NCBI GenBank assembly: GCA_034437515.1
Contig: DAOTTX010000255.1
Span: 1-23,666 of the forward strand
Reading direction: 5' to 3'
From: DAOTTX01 sp034437515
Lineage (GTDB): Bacteria; Chloroflexota; Anaerolineae; Aggregatilineales; Phototrophicaceae
Length of the DNA: 23,666 nucleotides
A model generated the notes under the pieces. It was given only the letters and a program-made list of their open reading frames with translations. It did no database searches and was not told the origin of the DNA. Position numbers and translations under genes: made by a program. Of the stretch, positions 16,431 through 23,666 are shown piece by piece (within the stretch, counting starts at the first letter, position 1; each line of letters starts with the position of its first letter).

Positions 16431-17666
16431 GTGCCGTTGAACCCGCTGATTTTCCTCGGCATGGAACATCTGCTGCACGCGCTGGTCGCGCTGCTATTGT
16501 TGTTCACCGCCGGGCCGTTAATCGCCGCGCCGCCCACACGCGGATGGATCGCGGCGGCGGTGCTGCTGGCGGCGCTGACCACCTCGGTACGTTACGAAGG
16601 CTTCTTTCTGCTGGCGGCCTTGTGCGGTTTGCTGCTGCTACGCCGGCGGTTCAGCCTCGCGTTGCTGCTGGGGGCAGCGGGGACGCTGCCAGCAACGGTT
16701 TATGGAATGATCGCGGCTGTGAACGGTTGGCCTCCTGTCCCCGTGACGCTGCTGCTCAAATCCGACGATAAACTGAGCTTGCTAGAACGGCTGACATCCC
16801 CGGCAGGACTGGTGACGTTCTTCGGCGATGCCGTCAAGTTGATCGTCGATCTACGCTTATTTGCGGCGTTGCTGCTGGCGACGCTGGTTCTGGCGGCGGT
16901 CGCATGGTGGCAGCGCAATTGGGATGCGGTGGCGGTCGTGCTTATCGCCTTTGCCGGGATGCTGTCCGGGCATTTTCTGCTAGTCAGCGACGAGGGATTA
17001 TTCTTACGCTACGACGCCTATCTGGTGCTGGTGGGCGTCGTGGTGATGGCGGTCGGTGTCGCCCGTCTGCTACCCGCCTTGCCCGGCTCGATGCACTGGC
17101 GACGAAACGCTCTGGTCGCGCCGGTGTTGGGTGTGGTCGCCCTCGTCGGCTTGATCGCCTTTGTGAATCGTTTCCAGATCATCCGTAACGATTATCCGAT
17201 GCTGGCAGCGACCAACAACATTTACAACCAGCAGTATCAGATGGGGCGCTTCCTCGACCGTTACTACACTGATGCGACCGTCGTCGTCCACGACATCGGC
17301 GCGGTGAACTACCTCGCTGACCTGCAAGCGGTAGACATCTGGGGATTGGGGTCACTGCCTGTCGCGGAAGCGCGTATAGCGGATCACTACCAATTGAACC
17401 AACTCGAAGCCCTGACCGCCGAGGCTGAAATCGCAGTGGTTTACCGGCATTGGCTGCGGGATCTGGTCAAGGGGTATCCAGAGGGGTGGGTTGAGGTAGG
17501 TGAGTGGGGGACGCCCAACGTGGTCGTACTGGGTGGGCAAGTGGTGACGTTCTACGCGCTGCAACCGGGGGCGGTCGTCCCATTGCGCGAAAATCTGCAT
17601 GACTTCCGGAACGAACTACCCGACATGGTCATTCAAGAGGGAGCGTATCTCGACGTAGACGGCTAA
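16431..17666 (+). pseudogene. GT-C-like membrane glycosyltransferase, C-terminal piece after the TAG
   Basis: Same frame as 16035-16412. The first GTG after the stop (16431) has no ribosome site, so independent translation is doubtful. It contains NPLIFLGMEHLLHAL, several Leu-rich transmembrane helices (to about codon 16980-17170) and an extracytoplasmic C-terminal domain of about 160 residues starting near NDYPMLAATNNIYN, with VVVHDIGAVNYLADL and VDIWGLGS. In such enzymes the C-terminal domain commonly faces outside. Its 3' end overlaps the convergent lipoprotein gene by 4 bases. Only the TAG is damaged, so this is a recent nonsense mutation, a base-call error, or suppressed by readthrough. 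Confidence 0.7.
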
Positions 17667-18490
17667 GGTTCGCCTTCGGCATAGACCCGCACACGTTGTT
17701 CGGCACTTTCGATAAACGGCAGCAGCGTGATCTGCATCGTGCGGCCTTCTCCGGCGGGGAGTGCGCCGCTTTCCGTCACCCGATAGGCGATGACACGCTC
17801 TGCGTCGTCAAGCAGGGTGACCACCACACGCACCAACGCCGCGTCCGTCGCGGTCGCATTGCGGACGGTCACATTGATGCGGTCGTCATCACCCTCAGCC
17901 GTCCCCGTTTGCACTTCGACCTGTAAAGGCAGCACCGGTGCCGGGTCACCGACCGTCTCGGCGCGGCGCAGCGTGGCACGTACCCCACCGACGTCATCCG
18001 CGAGGTACAACACATCTTCCGGCGGGAACAGCACCCGGTAAGGCGCGGTTTCACCGGGCAACAGCACACGCTGGTTCAGCGTGACGCTGACTTCGCGCAG
18101 CGTGTCACCCCCCCGGTCAAATAATTGCGTATCAAGCACCACGCGCTGCACGGCGATCTGCTGTGTATTTTCAACCAACCCCAGGCAGGTGACCCCACCA
18201 CTACGCAACTCGTAGCAACTCGGCACGGATAGTTCGAGGGGAACGGGTGTGGGTTGTAGGGGGGCATCCGGTGTGGATTGCGTTATGGTGAACCGCTGTG
18301 GTGAAGTTTCCAGTTGGAGTAATGGCCCGGTTCTTGTCGGCCCACGCGGTGAATGTTGCTTCGTCAGGGTGATGATGGGTAAGTTTGTGGGGGATGAATC
18401 TGGCGCAAATTCTGCCGGATCACTGCAACTTACGACCCAAACGCTAAAACAAAACAGCATGGCGAGGGGTCGCCAGCCCCAATAGCCCAT
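17663..18490 (-). CDS. Lipoprotein with repeated Ig/FxLYD-like beta domains
   Basis: 275 aa from ATG 18490, chosen over GTG 18493 because GAGGGA ends 8 bases before it. Lipobox VVSC with Cys22 after a hydrophobic stretch (8-21). A Pro/Thr-rich linker (23-85) leads to two beta-rich units: about 86-165 (PSCYELRSGGVTCLGLVENT, the 'structural-protein binding' look of FxLYD domains) and about 180-275 (INVTVRNAT, VVVTLLDDAERVIAYRV, GEGRTMQITLLPF). Two Cys in PSCYELRSGGVTC could pair. The enzyme function is none; likely an envelope-bound binding or structural lipoprotein. It has its own promoter with a palindrome over the -10 (see 18525-18544). Confidence 0.75.
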   Translation of the reverse strand: MGYWGWRPLAMLFCFSVWVVSCSDPAEFAPDSSPTNLPIITLTKQHSPRGPTRTGPLLQLETSPQRFTITQSTPDAPLQPTPVPLELSVPSCYELRSGGVTCLGLVENTQQIAVQRVVLDTQLFDRGGDTLREVSVTLNQRVLLPGETAPYRVLFPPEDVLYLADDVGGVRATLRRAETVGDPAPVLPLQVEVQTGTAEGDDDRINVTVRNATATDAALVRVVVTLLDDAERVIAYRVTESGALPAGEGRTMQITLLPFIESAEQRVRVYAEGEP

Positions 18491-18524
18491 CACCGTTATC
18501 CCTCATTATCCCATACTGACCTGC

Positions 18525-18544
18525 GGTTATCCCACATTATAACC
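18525..18544 (-). promoter_or_regulatory. Palindrome GGTTAT-N8-ATAACC enclosing the -10 box of the lipoprotein gene
   Basis: On the minus strand TATAAT covers 18541-18536, inside the inverted repeat. The heptamer GGGATAA (minus strand) appears three times, at plus 18496-18502, 18506-18512 and 18527-18533, spaced 10 and 21 bases, that is on one face of the helix. The nearest one forms part of the ribosome site. This looks like an operator over the promoter. Confidence 0.4.
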
Positions 18545-18674
18545 GGAGATGGTACGATTTGTTGTTAAACTTTGCTGATAGCCAGTTTTGATGCCAGATA
18601 TAGATAATTTTAGTATCTAAGGTACTGAGGCATGATGATATTTATAACTGTACAAGGCGTCTTTCATTCTGTTA

Positions 18675-18695
18675 TAGTTTAGTTATCATAAACTA
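18675..18695 (+). promoter_or_regulatory. Perfect 7+7 inverted repeat at the promoter of the 18706 gene
   Basis: TAGTTTA (18675-18681), 7-base spacer, TAAACTA (18689-18695). It overlaps a TATAGT -10 candidate at 18673-18678 and ends 10 bases before ATG 18706. A repressor site or a short mRNA hairpin is possible. Confidence 0.4.
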
Positions 18696-18705
18696 GGTGC
18701 CCGGA

Positions 18706-19116
18706 ATGCTCATGCCTACAAAAGAAAAATTTATCTATCGTCGTCGAGAGAATGGCATTCACGAGATGAACTGGTACGGCTCCGACGAGCAAGTTTTGGA
18801 GGCATGGTCTGCTAAACTCGGCGATCTTTACATGGATGCGATGACCGATGAGACATTGTGCTTTCTCTATCGGCTGGTCAATATCGGGGTACCCTCGATG
18901 ATGTCCATCGTTAGTCATTCACGCAAGATACAGGCCGACCACCCGATGAAACCGAATACGCGCTCCGCTGTGTTGCACGAGTCGCATCTGGTCGCCTCGG
19001 TCGTCTATAATCTGGCGACCTGGCTCAACCACAGTGACCGTGACACGACTCGCTTTTTCTTGATGCGCAACGAAGACAAAGCCATACGGTGGTTGTCTGA
19101 CGGGCTGAAAACTTAG
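18706..19116 (+). CDS. Small cytoplasmic protein, weak STAS/SpoIIAA-like pattern
   Basis: 136 aa from ATG 18706. GTG 18697 and ATG 18712 are in frame too; AGGTG at 18695-18699 sits at the right distance for 18706. No signal peptide or transmembrane helix. The protein has a charged N-terminus (EKFIYRRRENGIHEMNWYG), a hydrophobic middle (LYRLVNIGVPSMMSIVSH, then VVYNLATWLN) and a last part RDTTRFFLMRNEDKAIRWL. The final 'FF...eeAi.WL' pattern is what closes many SpoIIAA/STAS-like proteins, but the match is weak and family unsure. Its stop interlocks with the stop of the convergent acetyltransferase gene (19113-19116). Confidence 0.7.
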   Translation: MLMPTKEKFIYRRRENGIHEMNWYGSDEQVLEAWSAKLGDLYMDAMTDETLCFLYRLVNIGVPSMMSIVSHSRKIQADHPMKPNTRSAVLHESHLVASVVYNLATWLNHSDRDTTRFFLMRNEDKAIRWLSDGLKT

Positions 19117-19529
19117 AGATCGTCGCGAGTCTGAACGAAAACCGCTTTCTTTTCCCCCGGCAGCGTAAAATCAAACCCGCACGCCATGAAAAATTCCTCG
19201 GATGAGGTGATCGCCATTACCTCGAAGACGTTACGCTCCACCGCGAGATCGACACACGCCTTGACCAGTAGCTTGCCGATGCCCATCCCCCGCACCGTCT
19301 CGGAAACGGCGAGGCTGCGTACTTCGGCGAGCTTCTTGGAGTAGATTTCCAGCGCGGCACAACCGACGATCCGCCCATCGTATTCGGCGACGAACAGCGT
19401 TTCCAGCAGGCCGTCGAGTTCGTCGAGTGTGCGTGGCAGCAGCTTCGCCTTGCCGACGAACGGCTGGATGAACGCTGCAATCTGGCCTAATTCGTCGTAC
19501 CGTGCCTTGCGAATCATGACCTCGCTCAT
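19113..19529 (-). CDS. GNAT N-acetyltransferase, ArgA-like (N-acetylglutamate synthase type)
   Basis: 138 aa. The acetyl-CoA site is RGMGIG (80-85) after RSLAVSETV. The pattern KLLPRTLDEL, FVAEYDGRIVGCAALE, LAEVRSLAV and EEFFMACGF follows short ArgA-type acetyltransferases, which transfer acetyl from acetyl-CoA to glutamate or a like amino group. Without arginine genes nearby, the true substrate is uncertain; a general GNAT is the safe call. ATG 19529 overlaps the stop of the gene before it by 4 bases (ATGA), showing translational coupling. Last gene of the minus-strand operon; cytoplasmic. Confidence 0.88.
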   Translation of the reverse strand: MSEVMIRKARYDELGQIAAFIQPFVGKAKLLPRTLDELDGLLETLFVAEYDGRIVGCAALEIYSKKLAEVRSLAVSETVRGMGIGKLLVKACVDLAVERNVFEVMAITSSEEFFMACGFDFTLPGEKKAVFVQTRDDL

Positions 19530-19834
19530 AGGTAACCTGCGATCCGTGCGAGGATGATGGCGGTCAACACAGAGCCGATGAGAAAGGTCATCGCGAGCAG
19601 TTTTCCGTTTTCCTGCGCCGGGTTAATCTCGCTTTCGACGACCTCGACATCGCCCAGCAGATCGACGTAAAAATCGAGATTGGTGCGGCCTTTGTTCAGC
19701 CGTGCCATATAGTTGTGTCCGTCTACGAGCGTCCAGCCCTCCGTTTGCCAATCCGGGCCGAGGCGCTCCACGATGGCGGCGTCACGGCGAACGCGGGCTT
19801 CCACTTCGGAGATCGATTCGGTTTCTTGCGTCAT
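19526..19834 (-). CDS. Small tail-anchored membrane protein of unknown function
   Basis: 102 aa. Residues 1-75 are hydrophilic and charged (ISEVEARVRRDAAIVERLGP, then GWTLVDGHNYMARLNKGRT and DFYVDLLGDVEVVESEINP). Residues about 81-100 form one C-terminal helix (MTFLIGSVLTAIILARIAGY), so the bulk faces the cytoplasm. No family recognised. It overlaps the acetyltransferase start by 4 bases and follows the membrane protein gene at 19895 after 60 bases. A weak GGA precedes ATG 19834. Confidence 0.75.
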   Translation of the reverse strand: MTQETESISEVEARVRRDAAIVERLGPDWQTEGWTLVDGHNYMARLNKGRTNLDFYVDLLGDVEVVESEINPAQENGKLLAMTFLIGSVLTAIILARIAGYL

Positions 19835-19894
19835 CTATATGTCCGTTTTTGTCGTACTCATTCTACTTTGATTTTACCCGCAGGTGGGTGACGT

Positions 19895-20944
19895 TCAAAG
19901 TCCGGTATCCATGCGACGAAAAGCCCCGTTGAGCCAGTACAGCCGCAGACCGTCGTAGAGCAAGTAAAGGCCACCCCCGCCGACCATCACCAGCGCGACC
20001 GGCAGCGCGGTCAGGCAAAATGGCGATGACACCGCGACGAACGTCAGGATCAACACAAACGCCAGCATGGTAATCTGCACCAGCCACACACTGACCAACG
20101 CACCCATGTTGTAGATCGTGGTCGCCGTCGCGCCACGCTCTGAGGCCGCCACCCCCGCCGCCACCAACGCCCGCATCCGCCACACAGGTTCGATCAGCAG
20201 CAGCGCACACAAGCACACCATCCCCACCAGCGCCATCGCTTCGGCGGCGGGTGGCGGGGTGAAACTGGTGATTGATCCCAATCGTTCGGCGAAGTAAGTG
20301 CCGGAATTCAGCCCGGCGTAGACCAACGATAACCCCAGCAGATTTAACAGCGCATAAGTCACCGCCAGCGTTCGTAGGAACAGCATGGTTTGCAGCACGC
20401 GCCACTGCCGAATCTGCCCGGCGGCGAATTTGCTCCGCAGCACGAATTCGGTATCAATGCCGCTGAGTGTAACCAGTTCACGATGAACGGGTGGGTCGTG
20501 ATGCGTGCTGAAAGCCGTACCGAAGATGACCACGCCATCGCTAACCACATCATACAAGACCGCGACAATCAACAGCGCCCCGAAAATTAACCAGTTCAGA
20601 TCAAACGTGATGTAGTTCACCACATCGGATTGAAAGCCGAAGCGGATCACGGCCTGCACCAGCAGCCACAACACGATCCCCGCAGGCAGGCCAAGCAGCG
20701 ACCAGCGCAGCCGCCGCCTTAGCGTCTGACGGTCGTAGGAGGCAGTGTAATCACGCATTTCGTAGAGGAAAACCGGGTCACCGGGGATGATGTAGGCGTG
20801 GGGCAGCAGACTTTTCAACCAACCCGGCGGCCCATCCCCTTGTGGGAAGGGGCGGAAGGTGTGCAGACGCGGCAACTCCGCCGCGGGCGCGGCCTGCTGT
20901 TCGGCTTCGAGCTGCGCAAGATACGCCTCGTATTCTTTGTTCAT
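19895..20944 (-). CDS. Multi-span membrane protein, ABC-2-permease-like (paralogue 2)
   Basis: 349 aa with about six to seven hydrophobic segments. The N-terminal 45 residues are soluble and Ala/Glu-rich. Then LPHAYIIPGDPVFLYEMRDY precedes the first helix, matching the 'NPVxxxEmr' entry of ABC-2-type permeases. After the second helix comes HRELVTLSGIDTEFVLRSKF and GQIRQW, which resembles the conserved cytoplasmic 'R.Gt.ELLl.Tpl...I...K' stretch of that fold. Later LLIEPVWRMRALVAAG recurs in the pseudogene at 22052. No ATPase gene is in the window, so transport is inference. ATG 20944 has GGAG 5 bases ahead and overlaps the previous stop (ATGA). Confidence 0.8.
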   Translation of the reverse strand: MNKEYEAYLAQLEAEQQAAPAAELPRLHTFRPFPQGDGPPGWLKSLLPHAYIIPGDPVFLYEMRDYTASYDRQTLRRRLRWSLLGLPAGIVLWLLVQAVIRFGFQSDVVNYITFDLNWLIFGALLIVAVLYDVVSDGVVIFGTAFSTHHDPPVHRELVTLSGIDTEFVLRSKFAAGQIRQWRVLQTMLFLRTLAVTYALLNLLGLSLVYAGLNSGTYFAERLGSITSFTPPPAAEAMALVGMVCLCALLLIEPVWRMRALVAAGVAASERGATATTIYNMGALVSVWLVQITMLAFVLILTFVAVSSPFCLTALPVALVMVGGGGLYLLYDGLRLYWLNGAFRRMDTGL

Positions 20945-21885
20945 ACAGGCTCCGTCTCTAACTGTCGGGCGGCAGTGTTAAGGGCGATGGTTGTTAAGCG
21001 TTGGTATCCATCATACACGATTCCCGACGCGATGAGTGCCGCCACCAGATGAATCGCGCCGCCGCCCTCCCCGATGGTCAGGCCACTGAGCGCGACCACG
21101 CCACGCGGCACGAGCAGCAGCAGCAGGCTCCCCGCCCACAGGCCGAAGGCCGCCAGCCCGGCAAGTGTAAACGCCTGTTGCTTTTCGATAGGACGTATGG
21201 AGAGCGCCAACCCGACCGCGATCAGCACATCCAACCGCTTGCGGATTTCGAGTACGAGCATCGCCCCGATGAGCAGCAGGCTCCCGGTGTAGAGTAGCAG
21301 GTTAAACGCCCGGTCAAAGTCGTTCGGTGGCAACAGATCCGCGAAGATGCTCAACGACGGGATAAACAAAAGCGTGAACGCCTCATCGAAGGCCAGCATC
21401 AGCACCAGCGCGACCGTCAGCGCGGCGTGTAGCTGCCAGCGTCCCCATTGACGCAGTTGTTCCAGCGTGAACTTGGCCCGTATAATGCGCGGGACGCGAT
21501 CTTCGGTGGTGGGGATGAGGTCGTAGCGCCCCGGTTGCAATTCCTCGCGGAGCGCGGGCAGCACCCCGGCGACCAGCGTAAAATCAAAGTACAATCGCTC
21601 GAAGATGAGCGCGAACGCCAACCCGGCGATCACCAGCCCGACGAGGTTGGTCGTGCGGGTGTCCGAGGTCGCGTTGAGCACCAGCGAGATCAACGCCGCC
21701 AACAGGCCGACCGTCAGCGCCACCGCGACGGTAAACCCGACGTAACGTAATGTGTGCTGCTTGAGGGTGTCGGCATCAGCGGTGATGTCAAAGTTCTCAG
21801 CTTCGTAGGCGAAGAAGGGATTTTCCGGCTTGATGTAGGCTTGCGGTAACCAGAACTCCTGGGTTTGATAAGGTTGCCAGTTCAT
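20941..21885 (-). CDS. Multi-span membrane protein, ABC-2-permease-like (paralogue 1)
   Basis: 314 aa from ATG 21885. The open frame reaches 22032, but the extra 49 codons are A+T-rich, Cys/Asn-rich and unlike a leader, so the Met before NWQPYQTQEFW is preferred; its ribosome site is weak. About six helices. LPQAYIKPENPFFAYEAENF, then QPGRYDLIPTTEDR, IIRAKFTLEQLRQW, and VLEIRKRLDVLIAVG align in order with paralogue 2 (LPHAYIIPGDP, SGIDTEFVLRSKF, QIRQW, IEPVWRMRALVAAG). The 4-base overlap with paralogue 2 suggests a coupled pair, perhaps two halves of one membrane complex. It is the first gene of the operon running to 19113. Confidence 0.8.
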   Translation of the reverse strand: MNWQPYQTQEFWLPQAYIKPENPFFAYEAENFDITADADTLKQHTLRYVGFTVAVALTVGLLAALISLVLNATSDTRTTNLVGLVIAGLAFALIFERLYFDFTLVAGVLPALREELQPGRYDLIPTTEDRVPRIIRAKFTLEQLRQWGRWQLHAALTVALVLMLAFDEAFTLLFIPSLSIFADLLPPNDFDRAFNLLLYTGSLLLIGAMLVLEIRKRLDVLIAVGLALSIRPIEKQQAFTLAGLAAFGLWAGSLLLLLVPRGVVALSGLTIGEGGGAIHLVAALIASGIVYDGYQRLTTIALNTAARQLETEPV

Positions 21886-22051
21886 AACAGTAAATGTCCA
21901 TACAAAAGTATTACGATTTTCTAATTCTACTGAATTGGTGGAAATGACCTCACAACAGCACATCTGGTTTGATTCCACCAAAAACATTAGAATGAACAGT
22001 TTTTCATGATAGCGAGAACGTGACATGCACAAATTAAGCTAGAATAACAAC

Positions 22052-23061
22052 ATGATGAGACTCTTCAAACCATTCGCATTGCTACCACACACGCAGGTGC
22101 CACCGGCAGACCTCGCGCTGTTCCGCTTTGAGGCGCACCGCCGCCGACCTCCGAGCCTGGACGCGCCGCCGTCTGCTTGATTGGGGTGCCGGTGCGGCCC
22201 TGCTGTGGTTATTCGCCACTTTGCTGATGGCACGCTTCGACCCGACGGCGGTTTATGATCTGGTAACGTTTGGTGTAGGCCTCGCATTCGCTACCAGCGT
22301 GCTGGAAAAATTCCTCTTCGACTTCGTCGCCATCAACGCCGGGCTTGATCTGGTCAACAGTGATAAGCGTGACGGTCGCTGGGAACTGATCGCGGTCAGT
22401 GACGTCGATGTGCAGCGGTTGATCCGTGCCAAGCACGCTGTCGCGCAGATCCGCGCCTGACAGGGGATGACAGCGGTGGTCGGCTTGCGATTGGCGGTGC
22501 TGCTGGTGATGATCTCACTCATCACGGTGACGCCGGTATTGTTCCCGGCGGGGGACTTTTTCGGTACGGATTATTTCAATGTTGACAGCCTAGATGACCT
22601 GGTCGCCGGGTTATTATTGCTGGGCGCGGCCTTGCTGATGGCATCGGTCTACCTGCTGGAACCGCTGTGGCGCTTACGGGCGCTCACTGCTGCATCGCTC
22701 GATATTTCCTCACGCACGCGGGATTTCCTCGGTGGGCTGCCGCTGGGATTGGTCGCGTTTATCGCTACATGGTGGATGCAGGCACTGGCTCCGCTATGTG
22801 TGGATACTCGTCAGAGCGCCGTTTAGACAGTCCTGGGAGTCGCTCCCAATCGATGTTGTGACGTCTTTGATGCTCTCGATCTTTTTGATCGCCGCCTTCT
22901 TCGCCGGCTTCACCTACTTGAGCTATACAACGATGGTTAACCAGCGATTATGGAATATCTACCATCGTTTGTCGGCAGAAGAACAAATCATCGCTAGAAT
23001 AGGAGAAATGGACGTTGTATTGGAAAAAAGAAAATGGTTGAGACACAAGTCATCTGGTTAG
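22052..23061 (+). pseudogene. Third ABC-2-permease-like paralogue, disrupted
   Basis: Transcribed divergently from paralogues 1 and 2. The ATG at 22052/22055 opens FALLPHTQVPPADLALFRFE, matching LPxAYIxPxxPxFxYE. A one-base frame change near 22120-22135 moves to RRTAADLRAWTRRRLLDWG. The second frame has DGRWELIAVSDVDV and LIRAKHAVAQIRA, then TGA at 22458-22460, exactly where both paralogues have Trp (QIRQW, QLRQW). It continues in frame with LLEPLWRLRALTAAS. A second frame change near 22786-22810 leads to WLRYVWILVRAPFRQ and a final helix to 23061. Three lesions in 1 kb, with good homology on both sides of each. Either a decaying gene or a patch of consensus errors. Confidence 0.7.
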
Positions 23062-23453
23062 CCCCTTTGTTGATCTTGCCCGGCATTAGTCTGTTGATCG
23101 TCTCTACGTCGAGCCGCTTTGCCAGCCTGCACACCGAAGTCCACCACTGGATCACCCAGCGCGAACACCCGGAAGTGATCCAGATGGCGGATTTAGACAA
23201 ACGCGCAAAGTTGTTCCGTAACGCGCTGGTCAGTTTGTACGCCTGCGTGTTCGCGTTTGTGCTCGCTAGCGCGGCGGGTGCAGTCGTGGAGTTCGGCGGC
23301 GGTGACCCGGATGTGGTCGTCTTTTCGATTGCCACGTTCGGTATCTTATGCCTGGGCTACGGCTCGATTGCGCTGGTGCGCGAGTCCATGCTCTCGCTGG
23401 AAATCATTCAATCGCACATGAACACAATCGAAGCTCATCACGATGACGATTGA
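23034..23453 (+). CDS. DUF2721-family small membrane protein
   Basis: 139 aa. It has the family's layout: first helix LAPLLILPGISLLIVSTSSRF (8-30) followed by a charged helix (SLHTEVHHWITQRE), a basic stretch DLDKRAKLFRNALVSL, two more helices (VSLYACVFAFVLASAAGAVV and VVVFSIATFGILCLGYGSI) and a short acidic tail HHDDD. The 'LLIxSTSxR' entry is characteristic of DUF2721, whose function is unknown. ATG 23034 overlaps the end of the disrupted gene by 28 bases and has only a weak GGAAAAAAG site. An AGGAG at 23001-23005 lies before a different-frame ATG at 23008. Confidence 0.8.
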   Translation: MVETQVIWLAPLLILPGISLLIVSTSSRFASLHTEVHHWITQREHPEVIQMADLDKRAKLFRNALVSLYACVFAFVLASAAGAVVEFGGGDPDVVVFSIATFGILCLGYGSIALVRESMLSLEIIQSHMNTIEAHHDDD

Positions 23454-23599
23454 GTACCCACGCGCTGAAGGTCGTGTCCCGGCGATGACCAACGGGCACG
23501 TGGTCGCGGTCTAGATAAAAGCGCGGAAAATATTAGCGTCAGAAATGGGGAACGAAAATTTTACTGACACTCGCAAAGTATTACGTATTATTACAGAGA

Positions 23600-23628
23600 G
23601 TGGCAAGGTGCAGCATGTAGGCTATAAT
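23600..23628 (+). promoter_or_regulatory. Likely promoter of a gene beyond the window
   Basis: GTGGCA (23600-23605), 17-bp spacer, perfect TATAAT (23623-23628). The 213 bases after the DUF2721 stop are otherwise A+T-rich with no gene that I can support; a weak bulged stem (GTCAG/CTGAC near 23540-23576) is also visible. Confidence 0.5.
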
Positions 23629-23666
23629 AGAGAAGCGCATGAGCGCAATTTTACGTTTAGCACAAC

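Noticed and set aside
21886..22032. N-terminal extension of paralogue 1 to 22032
   Set aside because: A+T-rich, Cys/Asn-rich sequence unlike the family; homology to paralogue 2 begins only after the Met at 21885.
22458..22460. TGA read as Trp (alternative genetic code)
   Set aside because: Other genes here use TGA as their stop (for example at 8340, 10191, 19895 and 23451), so a code change is excluded; the TGA is better explained as a nonsense mutation or a base error.
23008..23061. AGGAG plus ATG at 23008 as start of a programmed frameshift into the DUF2721 frame
   Set aside because: The A-rich run does not form a proper slippery heptamer in the needed phase, and ATG 23034 gives a normal DUF2721 N-terminus.
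23443..23514. 23-codon frame (MTIEYPRAEGRVPAMTNGHV...) overlapping the DUF2721 stop
   Set aside because: Coupled-looking start but too short, no family and no sign of function; not listed as a gene.

Overview
The window (about 60% G+C in coding parts, drier A+T-rich gaps) most resembles a Chloroflexota chromosome of the Anaerolineae/Aggregatilineae kind. This is a judgement from style, not from a marker gene: a giant secreted polysaccharidase built from Ig-like modules, a membrane Ser/Thr kinase with a single transmembrane helix, lipoproteins, Thr/Pro-rich surface stalks ('PTRTRTPRPTRTP') and GT-C-like membrane proteins occur together. No rRNA, tRNA, CRISPR array, insertion sequence or phage gene is visible.

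Layout. 1-7344 (+) is the 3' part of a very large secreted protein (2447 codons in the window, 5' end outside). It carries a GH88 unsaturated glucuronyl hydrolase domain placed inside an Ig/cadherin-like domain, then a long train of Ig, He_PIG and PKD modules with a malectin (CBM57-like) and a CBM6/35-like domain. A lipoprotein with two PPC-like beta domains follows (7462-8334, +). From 13966 down to 8340 (-) lies a tight three-gene operon: an approximately 800-aa protein with distant likeness to carnitine/choline acyltransferases, a PknB-type kinase, and an acyl-CoA synthetase. Then come a ZIP metal transporter (14321-15202, +), a Pro/Thr stalk protein (15425-15991, +), a GT-C-like membrane protein broken by one in-frame TAG (16035-17666, +), a lipoprotein (17663-18490, -), a small protein with a weak STAS-like signature (18706-19116, +), and a minus-strand operon of two paralogous ABC-2-permease-like membrane proteins, a small tail-anchored protein and a GNAT acetyltransferase (21885-19113). 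A third, divergently placed paralogue of the membrane proteins (22052-23061, +) is broken by two frame changes and a TGA at the position where its paralogues have Trp. A DUF2721 membrane protein (23034-23453, +) ends the coding content.

How they may work together. The first two genes are extracellular carbohydrate/surface functions. The kinase operon looks like a signalling unit coupled to acyl-CoA chemistry and is the best candidate for an undescribed system here. The right-hand third is cell-envelope genes, with at least two broken ones, so it is either decaying or contains consensus errors.
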